From NCBI GenBank assembly GCA_910578185.1, contig CAJTPN010000028.1:1-7565 (forward strand): a stretch of DNA of 7,565 nucleotides. Reading direction: 5' to 3'. The notes beneath the pieces are model-generated. The model was not told the DNA's origin, did not search any database, and saw only the letters and a list, made by a program, of their open reading frames with translations. The translations under genes were made by a program, and so were the position numbers. This document shows, one piece after another, positions 1 through 6,384 of the stretch. Source of the stretch: an uncultured Acetatifactor sp. (GTDB taxonomy: Bacteria; Bacillota; Clostridia; Lachnospirales; Lachnospiraceae). How positions within the stretch are numbered: position 1 is the stretch's first letter; each line of letters starts with the position of its first letter.

Positions 1-10
1 ATAATAAAGC

Positions 11-36
11 TAAAGGTATTAGGGTTCCGTGGATAA
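11..36 (+). promoter_or_regulatory. possible sigma-D/FliA-like promoter upstream of chemoreceptor gene
   Basis: TAAA at 11-14 is followed after 14 bases by GTGGATAA at 29-36. The motility sigma factor consensus is TAAA, about 15 bases, GCCGATAA/T, so the -10 half matches at 6 of 8 positions and the spacer is one base short. Chemoreceptor genes in motile Firmicutes are often driven by this sigma factor, which makes the match worth recording. The match is degenerate and could be chance in AT-rich DNA. A transcript from here would carry the ribosome-binding-site-sequestering repeat at 74-123. Confidence 0.25.
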
Positions 37-64
37 ATCTGCGGAAACTCAAGTTTGTTACAGC

Positions 65-93
65 TTGAAAAATGAAATCCTCCATGTTAAAAT
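65..93 (+). promoter_or_regulatory. sigma-A promoter candidate for chemoreceptor gene
   Basis: TTGAAA at 65-70 and TAAAAT at 88-93 are separated by exactly 17 bases, a good vegetative promoter about 33 bases upstream of the start codon. The -10 box is one half of the near-palindrome TAAAAT-A-ATTTTA (88-100), which could be an operator or simply AT-rich sequence. Transcription would begin near 100, giving a very short leader that already includes the AGGAGG at 113-118. Confidence 0.5.
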
Positions 94-123
94 AATTTTA
101 CTTTTATATTGCAGGAGGATTTC
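74..123 (+). repeat. inverted repeat covering the chemoreceptor ribosome binding site
   Basis: GAAATCCTCC (74-83) is the exact reverse complement of GGAGGATTTC (114-123), giving 10 perfect base pairs around a 30-base AT-rich loop. The 3' arm contains most of the Shine-Dalgarno sequence (AGGAGG, 113-118) of the gene starting at 126. In RNA this helix would hide the ribosome binding site. The 5' arm lies upstream of the expected start site of the 65-93 promoter, so only longer transcripts, from 11-36 or from read-through, could form it. The repeat is seen directly; the regulatory role is inferred. Confidence 0.5.
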
Positions 124-125
124 TC

Positions 126-2153
126 ATGAAATTTTTGGCTAATCGAAAACTTGCAATTCGTATCGGTATCATTACAACGGCAATTACTTTTTCAGGTATG
201 CTGTTGCTCTGGCTCATTGTTTCCGGTCGCGTTGCATCCATGGTTGAGAATAATATTACCAACCAAATGATTGACGCTGTGGAATCAAGAGCGTCTATCA
301 TAAACGACTATGTGGCTTCCGCAGAAGAATATATGACTGCCTTCGCACTTGGAAGTGAAGTTCGGGAACTGTTAAAAGCACCTGACGATCCAACCCTGTT
401 GCAAAGAGGACAACAATATACAGAAGACTTTGCAGCGGTCAAAGGTATCTTTGAGGGCTTGTATATTGGTACACCTAATACCTATATCCTCACCCATACT
501 TCCCAAGGAGCCATTGGAATGACCACCAGAACCGGCGAATCCCTGGAAACGTTCCGCAATACCATTCTGGCAGAACCAAAACTGACCAACCTTGGAATCA
601 TGAAATCTCCGGGAACCGGAAGCATGATTCTTTCTATGTACTACCCACTTTTTGAAGACGAAAAATGTATCGGCTATGTGGGTGCAGGCGTCTATGCCAG
701 TCGGCTAATGGACGTTTTGCTGAATTTAAATATTGAGGGACTGCCTAACAGCGAATATGTATTTTTAAATGCAGAAAATGGCACATACCTGTATCACGAA
801 GACGAAGCATTGCTTAATACTGATACCACTGATGAAGGCTATCAGGAAATCCTTCGTCGCATCAGGACAAGCGAGAGTACCCAGGCAGGGATCTATTCCT
901 ATCAGGATGAAAACGGTGTGGACCAGCTGGTAGTTTACAAATATCTAAAAGACCGAAACTGGGTGTTTATGGTTCGGGACGATACGGCGGAAGTCTATGC
1001 GGAGGTACATACGGTACGCAGTACGGTGGGTATGCTCTGCGCAATGGTAGCAGCAGTCGTTATACTTGTCACATTGCTTATTTTATACCGGGAAGGACGG
1101 GAACTGATGATCATGGAACGGTCCATCCGCCGTCTCGGCAATCTGGAACTATCCGCCGACCAGGAACTGAATGCATTTTACGGCAGAAAAGACGAAATTG
1201 GCATGATTGCCCAAACCATACACCATTTGTGCGAATGTCTGCGGAAGACCATCGACGATATCGGCCGAATTCTGGGCGAGATGGCGGACGGCAATATTGC
1301 GGTTGACGTTGTAAAAAACGAGGACTATTACATCGGGGACTTTAAGGTTCTTGTGGAAAGCCTCAAAAGCATCCGGACACATCTTACAAATGTCATGAGG
1401 GATATCGCCCAAATTGCAAACCAGGTGAATGACGGTGCAAACCATGTATCGGCAGGCGCACAGGCCCTGTCCCAAGGAACCATGCAGCAAAAAGTTTCCA
1501 TTAACGGACTTGTATCCAATATTACCGATATTACTTCACAGATTCAAAGCAGTACGACTCGTTGCAGCAACGCCAGCGATCTGGTTGCCAAGGCCGCCGG
1601 ATACGCAACCGAAGCAGATTCCAAGATGGAGCAGTTGATTACCGCTACCCGAAATATTGATGCGTCTTCAACCAAGATCGTCAGTATCACAAAGACAATC
1701 GAAGATATTGCCTTCCAGACAAATATTCTCGCCCTGAACGCCTCGATTGAAGCAGCCAGAGCCGGCGCCGCAGGAAAAGGCTTCTCCGTGGTTTCCGAAG
1801 AAGTTGGATTGCTTGCCTCCAAGTCTGCGGAAGCCGCAAGAAACACCAGCTCATTGATCGGCAGATCGATTCACGATGTAAAGACAGGCACCGAATCCAC
1901 AAACCTTGCCATATCTGCCATGCAGCTTATCAATGAATGTATACAGTCTATCAAGACGCTGATGGATGAAATCTCACTTGCAAGCGTACAACAGGCAGAA
2001 ATGATCATATCCATAGAAAACAGGGTCAAGGAAGTTTCCAGGGTCATTGACGCCAACTCTGCCGCTGCGGATGAAAGCGCGGCAATATCCAATAAACTAT
2101 CCGGTCAGGCAAGAACCCTCAACCATCTGATCGGTCAGTTCCGAATCAACTGA
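126..2153 (+). CDS. methyl-accepting chemotaxis protein (dCache-type sensor, tandem HAMP)
   Basis: This is a transmembrane chemoreceptor that passes ligand binding outside the cell to the CheA/CheW complex. Of 675 residues, a first membrane segment is at about 11-33 and a second at about 299-321. They flank a roughly 265-residue extracellular region that fits a double-Cache sensor. A HAMP-like stretch follows the membrane at about 322-375, and a second HAMP-like unit with the GEMADGNIAVDV segment lies at about 376-424. The cytoplasmic coiled coil follows. The conserved hairpin tip is at about 525-560 (IAFQTNILALNASIEAARAG, then KGFSVVSEEV). At the tip, the usual EVR is EVG, with Gly561 in place of Arg. 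No CheR-tethering pentapeptide is seen at the C-terminus, which ends FRIN. The start is supported by AGGAGG at 113-118 with a 7-base spacer. The gene stands alone, with its own promoter and terminator. The ligand cannot be told from the sequence. Confidence 0.96.
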   Translation: MKFLANRKLAIRIGIITTAITFSGMLLLWLIVSGRVASMVENNITNQMIDAVESRASIINDYVASAEEYMTAFALGSEVRELLKAPDDPTLLQRGQQYTEDFAAVKGIFEGLYIGTPNTYILTHTSQGAIGMTTRTGESLETFRNTILAEPKLTNLGIMKSPGTGSMILSMYYPLFEDEKCIGYVGAGVYASRLMDVLLNLNIEGLPNSEYVFLNAENGTYLYHEDEALLNTDTTDEGYQEILRRIRTSESTQAGIYSYQDENGVDQLVVYKYLKDRNWVFMVRDDTAEVYAEVHTVRSTVGMLCAMVAAVVILVTLLILYREGRELMIMERSIRRLGNLELSADQELNAFYGRKDEIGMIAQTIHHLCECLRKTIDDIGRILGEMADGNIAVDVVKNEDYYIGDFKVLVESLKSIRTHLTNVMRDIAQIANQVNDGANHVSAGAQALSQGTMQQKVSINGLVSNITDITSQIQSSTTRCSNASDLVAKAAGYATEADSKMEQLITATRNIDASSTKIVSITKTIEDIAFQTNILALNASIEAARAGAAGKGFSVVSEEVGLLASKSAEAARNTSSLIGRSIHDVKTGTESTNLAISAMQLINECIQSIKTLMDEISLASVQQAEMIISIENRVKEVSRVIDANSAAADESAAISNKLSGQARTLNHLIGQFRIN

Positions 2154-2208
2154 ATTCTCCATTATCCGACTATAATAAACGGTCGATATTCCAATATCCC
2201 ATACGACT

Positions 2209-2238
2209 ACAGGGCAGTGAAAACAAACACTGCCCTGT
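2209..2238 (+). terminator. intrinsic terminator of chemoreceptor gene
   Basis: ACAGGGCAGTG (2209-2219) pairs perfectly with CACTGCCCTGT (2228-2238), an 11-bp GC-rich stem with the loop AAAACAAA. TTCTTT follows. It lies 55 bases after the chemoreceptor stop codon. The A-rich loop and T-rich tail are typical of Rho-independent termination on the + strand. Confidence 0.85.
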
Positions 2239-2447
2239 TCTTTAACTGCTTTCTTTTGCATCTTGCGCGCTTTCACTATCGTCGGGCTATTGACAACCCT
2301 GGCAAGTCCTGCCAAATTATATTTATATACGCATGGGATTTCTATTTGAACAGCTTCAACCAATGGTTGATTTGCCAACAGCCTCTTTCACTGTGATTTC
2401 ATATGGTGACGGGGATCCATTCACTAAATTTGCCTAGGTCAAACTAC
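2239..2447. other. intergenic stretch with small palindromes, no supported gene
   Basis: I see no convincing gene here. The only longer reading frame is on the - strand (2097-2378). It needs a TTG start with a poor ribosome binding site, runs through the terminator and overlaps the end of the chemoreceptor gene. Two small dyads are visible. One is TGGCA/TGCCA at 2300-2314. The other is a 15-base near-palindrome at 2356-2370 (TCAACCA-A-TGGTTGA). The stretch around 2240-2315 reminds me of recurrent intergenic sequence in Lachnospiraceae genomes, but that is an impression only. Confidence 0.4.
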
Positions 2448-2476
2448 TTGCAATCTCCCCATGATCATGATATGAT
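2448..2476 (+). promoter_or_regulatory. sigma-A promoter of the ATPase leader transcript
   Basis: TTGCAA (2448-2453) and TATGAT (2471-2476) are separated by exactly 17 bases. Transcription would start near 2483, about 35 bases before the first well-placed small start codon and about 300 bases before the ATPase start codon. This is the best promoter in the window and the only one I find for the ATPase gene, which implies a long 5' leader. Confidence 0.7.
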
Positions 2477-2510
2477 GAATAGCGGATTTAAATATTTATT
2501 TAAAGGAGGA

Positions 2511-2612
2511 ATGTGTTATGAAAAATACAAGGATGGTAACTTTTCTTTAAATTCAATATTGGTTGCGGTTTGCCATGTAAAGACAATAGGGCAAATTGTG
2601 ACAAGCGGCTGA
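2511..2612 (+). CDS. possible 33-residue leader peptide (alternative frame)
   Basis: ATG at 2511 opens a 33-codon frame (starting MCYEKYKDGNFSLNS, ending VTSG) whose TGA stop at 2610-2612 lies in the stem/loop junction of the terminator at 2606-2627. A ribosome finishing this frame would cover the terminator, as expected of a translation-coupled attenuator. The composition looks protein-like and includes two Cys. The weak point is initiation: GGAGG (2505-2509) is only one base from this ATG and fits the ATG at 2518 far better. Either frame, or both, could be real. No function beyond a regulatory leader can be proposed. Confidence 0.4.
   Translation: MCYEKYKDGNFSLNSILVAVCHVKTIGQIVTSG
2518..2550 (+). 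CDS. possible 10-residue leader peptide MKNTRMVTFL
   Basis: AAAGGAGG (2502-2509) lies 8 bases before the ATG at 2518, the best-placed start codon behind this very strong Shine-Dalgarno sequence. The frame encodes MKNTRMVTFL and stops at TAA 2548-2550. Short peptides of this size act as drug- or metabolite-sensing leaders upstream of erm, cat and ABC-F genes, where a stalled ribosome changes mRNA folding. This peptide lacks the RLR-type macrolide arrest motif, and I do not recognise it. It overlaps the 33-residue frame at 2511-2612 in another frame. The regulatory role is inferred from position. Confidence 0.45.
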   Translation: MKNTRMVTFL

Positions 2613-2627
2613 AAGAAGCCGTTTTTT
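2606..2627 (+). terminator. first leader terminator/attenuator
   Basis: CGGCT (2606-2610) pairs with AGCCG (2617-2621) across the loop GAAAGA and is followed by six T. Flanking A-T and G-T pairs can extend the stem. The TGA stop codon of the 33-residue frame begins at the last base of the 5' arm. Termination here would prevent transcription of the ATPase gene starting 159 bases later. Translation through the 5' arm would block the hairpin. Confidence 0.75.
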
Positions 2628-2695
2628 AGAATGCCTTTATGAATACCATGATTACGTCGAAGCTTTACCAAATCCTTTGACAGTAGTCTGTAGCG

Positions 2696-2723
2696 GGACA
2701 CATCATAACGGTGTGTCTTTTTT
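2696..2723 (+). terminator. second leader terminator/attenuator
   Basis: GACACA (2697-2702) pairs with TGTGTC (2712-2717) across a 9-base loop and is followed by six T (2718-2723); G2696 can add a G-U pair. It is a second intrinsic terminator between the leader promoter and the ATPase start codon at 2786. No gene lies between the two hairpins, so a pair of simple gene-end terminators is unlikely. Serial attenuation of the ATPase transcript is the simplest reading. Confidence 0.7.
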
Positions 2724-2785
2724 GTGTACTAAAAATTAAAAACACCAAATGAAAAAACACAAAAAATCAAGACAGGAGAGAAGAA

Positions 2786-4627
2786 TTGAAAAGACTGGCA
2801 TTTTATTTCAGAAATTTAAAACCCACAAACCAAACATATGAAGATATATATGAAGGAAAGATGTATGAGCTCGGCGAAGAATCGGATCCCACAGTGCATA
2901 ATCAGGCCCTGTATTGGAATGGAGAGATCGGATACGAGATAACAAAGAGTAATCGCCTGGAACTGTCCAAACCCACTGTCGTCATTCACATCCCCATGAA
3001 ATTGTTTGGTGTGGAGAAAGCGGGAACAGCCGGGTTGGATTATATTTTCCGCTCGTTTATTCCTTATGTGAACGCCTTGAACGAAGCCAATGATAACAGG
3101 AAACGTACCCATAAAGAGAATGGGCATTATTATATATACGAGCCCAGCCATAAAGTACTTTCCAGAAATGTAATCACAACCAGGATAATCGCACAGAAAT
3201 ATTACAAAAATCTGTCGGGTACTACCATTGTACCTATTGACAATGAGAAGGACGTGCCTGCTTTTTTGTGCGCAAGTATTATGATTCAAGTGCAGCTTCC
3301 TGCGGGAAAACATCTCAAGGCGGGTCAGATGCTGGCACATGATCTGCCGGAGGCTGTAAACTGCTTCGTCAATGAATTTGACAGGCAGAAAATGGAGAAG
3401 GCGGAGAAATTATATGAAAAACAGGAGGCTATCAGAGCATGGCTAAAGGACAGTCCTTACTGCGCTTTTGTGGCAAATGGAAGTATTTTGCCCCGGGCAA
3501 AGGGAGGCGACAATCCCCTGGAGGGTGCGGTGCCCTTTCTGTCCACAGCGGAGGATGAAGTGGAAGTAGCGGGAATCCGGGGAATGGCTTTTCAAAAGGG
3601 AATTACCGTGATAACCGGAGGCGGTTATTCAGGAAAAAGCACTCTCCTGGATGCGCTGGACGCAGGCATCTATAATCATGTTGCCGGCGACGGAAGAGAA
3701 TACGTCATAACAGATTATGACGCAATGAAAATATCCGCCGAAGACGGCAGATGTATCAGACATGCCAACCTATCTCCTTTTATCAAGTGGCTCCCGGAAG
3801 GCAGCCCTTGGGACTTTTCCACGGAGCATGCCTCCGGCTCCACTTCCCAGGCTGCCAATATTATGGAAGCGATTGGCTGGGGCGCCAGGCTTTTAATGAT
3901 CGATGAGGACAAATCCGCAACCAATTTTATGATACAGGATTTTGTGATGAAAGCATTGATTGACAAAGAACCAATTACTCCCTTTGTGGAGAGAGTGCGA
4001 GAACTTGCACAGGAAAAGAATGTCTCTACCATCCTGGTCATCGGCGGCAGCAGCGAGTACCTGCAGGCGGCGGATCGAATTTACATGATGAGAGACTATC
4101 AAATTGTTCAGGTTACGAAAGAGGCAAAATCACTGCAGGCAATGTATCTCCCCCATTCAGAAGCTGCTTGTTCAGACGAAAACAAGAAGTTGAATGAACC
4201 GGCAGATTTTTCCTTCCAGGATAAAATAGATGCCAATTTACTAAATACACGGCCAGAGGGCTCTGCCTCGGAGATGCTCAAGGTTTCCGACCTGGGCTTC
4301 ATACTTCTTGGAAACGAACAAGTGGACATCCGCATGATACATGATATAGTGACAATTCCTCAACTAAATGCCATTGCCTTTCTTCTGCGCAGATTGATGG
4401 AAAGGTTAAATCCGTTGGATCGTTTCCAAAAATTCTTTGCCCCCAACGGTGAGACGGCGCCTAGGTGGATCTGCCGAGAGGAAGAAGTAGAGAAACTGTT
4501 GAAAGAAATAGAAACGGCAGGATTGGACACTGCCCATTCCCCGTTTTTCACGGAATGCGGAAGATGGATGGATCTGCCAAGGAAATATGAAATTCTGGCA
4601 GTCTTGAGCCGAATGAAACTGAAGTAA
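2786..4627 (+). CDS. ABC-class ATPase (COG3044 / ABC_ATPase family)
   Basis: This is a predicted soluble ATPase with an ABC-like nucleotide-binding core and no membrane segment. The Walker A motif is GGGYSGKST (278-286), an ABC-signature-like ASGSTSQA is at 349-356, and Walker B is LLMIDED (369-375) followed by the family hallmark SATNFM. The segments NHVAGDGREYVITD (297-310), KEPITPF and VIGGSSEYL also match this family. A trypanosome relative, MRB1590, is an RNA-binding ATPase, so an RNA role is possible, but the bacterial function is unknown to me. The first 165 or so residues look divergent from what I remember of the family N-terminus. The usual T after IDED is K376. TTG at 2786 is chosen as start because AGGAG (2774-2778) sits 7 bases upstream; no nearby ATG has a comparable site. 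It is monocistronic, behind a two-terminator leader. Confidence 0.9.
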   Translation: MKRLAFYFRNLKPTNQTYEDIYEGKMYELGEESDPTVHNQALYWNGEIGYEITKSNRLELSKPTVVIHIPMKLFGVEKAGTAGLDYIFRSFIPYVNALNEANDNRKRTHKENGHYYIYEPSHKVLSRNVITTRIIAQKYYKNLSGTTIVPIDNEKDVPAFLCASIMIQVQLPAGKHLKAGQMLAHDLPEAVNCFVNEFDRQKMEKAEKLYEKQEAIRAWLKDSPYCAFVANGSILPRAKGGDNPLEGAVPFLSTAEDEVEVAGIRGMAFQKGITVITGGGYSGKSTLLDALDAGIYNHVAGDGREYVITDYDAMKISAEDGRCIRHANLSPFIKWLPEGSPWDFSTEHASGSTSQAANIMEAIGWGARLLMIDEDKSATNFMIQDFVMKALIDKEPITPFVERVRELAQEKNVSTILVIGGSSEYLQAADRIYMMRDYQIVQVTKEAKSLQAMYLPHSEAACSDENKKLNEPADFSFQDKIDANLLNTRPEGSASEMLKVSDLGFILLGNEQVDIRMIHDIVTIPQLNAIAFLLRRLMERLNPLDRFQKFFAPNGETAPRWICREEEVEKLLKEIETAGLDTAHSPFFTECGRWMDLPRKYEILAVLSRMKLK

Positions 4628-4707
4628 TACAGGAGAATTCCCGAAAGGCCGTAAGATTATGAACTTAGTATAATTAAAATCGTTTCAAAGCTTGGGTAAA
4701 CTTTAAA

Positions 4708-4733
4708 AACTGATATAAGATATATCATCAGTT
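4708..4733. repeat. AT-rich hairpin between converging genes
   Basis: AACTGAT (4708-4714) pairs with ATCAGTT (4727-4733), and an alternative inner pairing of GATAT with ATATC is possible. No T-tract follows on the + strand, where GTTCCAAAGGG begins the next hairpin. It lies about 80 bases after the ATPase stop codon and next to the stronger hairpin at 4736-4771. It may help 3' end stability of the ATPase mRNA. Confidence 0.4.
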
Positions 4734-4735
4734 CC

Positions 4736-4771
4736 AAAGGGACAGAGCCATTTTTCGGGCTTTGTCCCTTT
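4736..4771. terminator. bidirectional terminator between the ATPase and GNAT genes
   Basis: AAAGGGACAGAGCC (4736-4749) pairs with GGCTTTGTCCCTTT (4758-4771) over 14 positions with one G-U pair, around the loop ATTTTTCG. The stem ends in A/T pairs, so both strands end in a T run inside the stem, although the free T-tail is short in each direction. It lies between the convergent ATPase (ends 4627) and acetyltransferase (ends 4836) genes, so one structure can serve both. Confidence 0.75.
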
Positions 4772-4835
4772 GTATGTTTATAATGTTGTTTTCAAACATG
4801 TTAAGACCGTTTCAGCTTTTGCTTCAGGTTCTATC

Positions 4836-5606
4836 TTATTTATTCATTTCTTCAACCAGCGCTTTCGGTTTCAGCGTCATTTCCACCCATGCAGGAACAA
4901 AGCCGCACTTAATTGCATTTCTGGAGGATGGAACATTTGACCATGCGCAGCAATAAAACGGAACTTTATTTCTTTCCAGTATTTCCATCGCCAAATTACT
5001 TGTCAGCGATGCGGCAATTCCCTGTCTGCGATACGAGGGCAATACGTCCACACCAATCTGCCACATATCTGCGCAGTCGGCCGAACAGCCCGCCAAGCCA
5101 ATCAGTTTGCCTTTATCATATGCCCCCATACCAAGTACGTCCAATTCTTTTCGCTTTTCACATAGAGCATTACCCCATTGGGGCAAATACAAATTCTCAA
5201 AATCCTCCTGTGTTAAAACCCTTACCTCATAACCGCAGTTTAAACGCTGAATCCTTTCCATGTCCGGCAAAAAGTATTCTGCCATGAAACAGATTTTCTG
5301 TCCATATGTACTCATTCTGCTATCAAGCCAATGCATGTTGGGCGTCTCAAAGCAATGATAAAACGGAAACTTATCCACATATGCTTTGACAATCTCCCTA
5401 TATTCATCTTTGACAGACGCCACTATATTGTTCCCATAAGAGACAAGATTACAGGCAATGGGATCTTGATAGTACTTTCTTGCCAATGGACCGATTTTAG
5501 AAGAAACGACGACATGTTCTTCTTTTAGAAAGTCCTCTGCCTGACAATTGATATCCAATGCCGACTGGTTCATTGCAATATTAAAAACATCTTGATTTGT
5601 AAACAT
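4836..5606 (-). CDS. GNAT-family N-acetyltransferase
   Basis: This is a 256-residue soluble acetyltransferase predicted to move an acetyl group from acetyl-CoA to an unknown amine. The GNAT core is in the C-terminal half. The acetyl-CoA pyrophosphate-binding motif A is VDVLPSYRRQGIAASL (186-201), with RRQGIA matching the Q/R-x-x-G-x-G/A rule. A later SNVPSSRNAIKCGF segment (223-236) matches the usual N-x-x-S-x-x-x-x-x-x-x-GF feature. The N-terminal 125 or so residues form a separate domain, as in the GNAT_acetyltran type of two-domain protein. Start choice is supported by GAGGT 7 bases upstream of the ATG. It has a candidate promoter at 5659-5687 and is separated from the metallophosphoesterase gene by 165 bases, so it is probably its own unit. 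The substrate cannot be inferred. Confidence 0.9.
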   Translation of the reverse strand: MFTNQDVFNIAMNQSALDINCQAEDFLKEEHVVVSSKIGPLARKYYQDPIACNLVSYGNNIVASVKDEYREIVKAYVDKFPFYHCFETPNMHWLDSRMSTYGQKICFMAEYFLPDMERIQRLNCGYEVRVLTQEDFENLYLPQWGNALCEKRKELDVLGMGAYDKGKLIGLAGCSADCADMWQIGVDVLPSYRRQGIAASLTSNLAMEILERNKVPFYCCAWSNVPSSRNAIKCGFVPAWVEMTLKPKALVEEMNK

Positions 5607-5658
5607 ATCATGTACCTCACAAAATGTCCATTGATTCCTATCCTACCTGTTCTTTCGT

Positions 5659-5687
5659 ATCTTACGCCCATCTTCATCTGGTTACAA
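5659..5687 (-). promoter_or_regulatory. promoter candidate for GNAT gene
   Basis: Read on the - strand, TTGTAA (5687-5682) and TAAGAT (5664-5659) are 17 bases apart, and the -10 box lies about 50 bases before the acetyltransferase start codon. Both boxes have mismatches, so the call is moderate. I found no clear terminator for the upstream metallophosphoesterase gene in 5688-5771, so read-through into the acetyltransferase gene is possible. Confidence 0.4.
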
Positions 5688-5771
5688 ACGATACCCACAT
5701 ATTAAATTCCTGCGATGGCAGTTGAAAACAGCGCCACAGCCTTGTTTCCATCAAGTCTTAACAACTCAGAT

Positions 5772-6359
5772 CTATTGAGCGTCCACAGGCGCCTGGTTCA
5801 AAGAATCAGCGGATAGAATCTCCTCAATTGTCCTGGGAGTATAATTGATATAATCCATCATCACCCCACAGTTAAACATCAAGCAGGGTTTATCATACAA
5901 CACCGTCATTTCATACTTAACCCGCTCCATCATATTCCACTCAAAACTGCGGTGGACATGACCATAAAAGTGATACCATCCGTAAAAATGATGATTAAAA
6001 CATGGAATAGGGTAATGACTCAACACAGCCCTTTTGCCGCCTGACAAATCCAGCTCCTTATAATCCGTTATTTCTGCAAACAGTGATTGAAACTCTCTGT
6101 TCTTCAGCAATTTTTTATCATGATTTCCAACAATAAAATTTTTGATACCATTCAGCGACTTCACCAGTTCTATTGTCTTCATCGCATTGTACCAACTGAT
6201 ATCCCCCAGAATAAAAACCTCATCATCCATCCCTACTGCCCGATTCCAGTTTTCAACCAGCGCATGATCATGTTCTTCTATTGTCTTAAAAGGTCTGTTA
6301 TCAAAAGAAAGGGCATTCACATGACCAAAGTGAATATCCGCGATAAAGAAATATGCCAT
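5772..6359 (-). CDS. calcineurin-like metallophosphoesterase
   Basis: This 195-residue protein is a small, single-domain, soluble phosphoesterase with a two-metal centre. The full motif set is present: D8-x-H10 in IADIHFGH, GDIS with D53, GNHD at 78-81, SHYP with H115, and GHVH at 133-136. The C-terminal NCGVMMDYINYTPRTIEEI segment resembles the NVG-D-x-x-x-x-P-x-S/T-x-EEI ending of short bacterial and phage members. Such proteins hydrolyse phosphomono- or diesters; the natural substrate is not visible. AGGGGGT lies 6 bases before the ATG. Only 25 bases separate it from the stop of the upstream cysteine hydrolase gene, with no promoter or terminator between, so the two are almost surely cotranscribed. 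No terminator is evident downstream. Confidence 0.93.
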   Translation of the reverse strand: MAYFFIADIHFGHVNALSFDNRPFKTIEEHDHALVENWNRAVGMDDEVFILGDISWYNAMKTIELVKSLNGIKNFIVGNHDKKLLKNREFQSLFAEITDYKELDLSGGKRAVLSHYPIPCFNHHFYGWYHFYGHVHRSFEWNMMERVKYEMTVLYDKPCLMFNCGVMMDYINYTPRTIEEILSADSLNQAPVDAQ

Positions 6360-6384
6360 ATTTACACCCCCTGCCGCCGGAAAT

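Noticed and set aside
2097..2378. 93-codon reading frame on the - strand after the chemoreceptor gene
   Set aside because: It starts at TTG with a poorly placed ribosome binding site, reads through the chemoreceptor terminator and overlaps the end of that gene antisense; it has no recognisable domain.
2403..2510. N-terminal extension of the 33-residue leader frame back to 2403
   Set aside because: The promoter at 2448-2476 lies inside this extension, so the transcript would start downstream of the putative start codon.
2516..2701. 61-codon frame on the - strand across the ATPase leader
   Set aside because: It lies opposite the promoter-driven leader and both terminators, and is best explained as the shadow of a conserved regulatory RNA region.
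2816..3340. 174-codon frame on the - strand inside the ATPase gene
   Set aside because: It is fully antisense to a well-supported coding region and its composition is not protein-like; a shadow frame.
5688..5771. GATGG...CCATC and AAACA...TGTTT pairings as a terminator for the metallophosphoesterase gene
   Set aside because: The arms are short and interrupted, the loop is large and no T-tract follows on the - strand.
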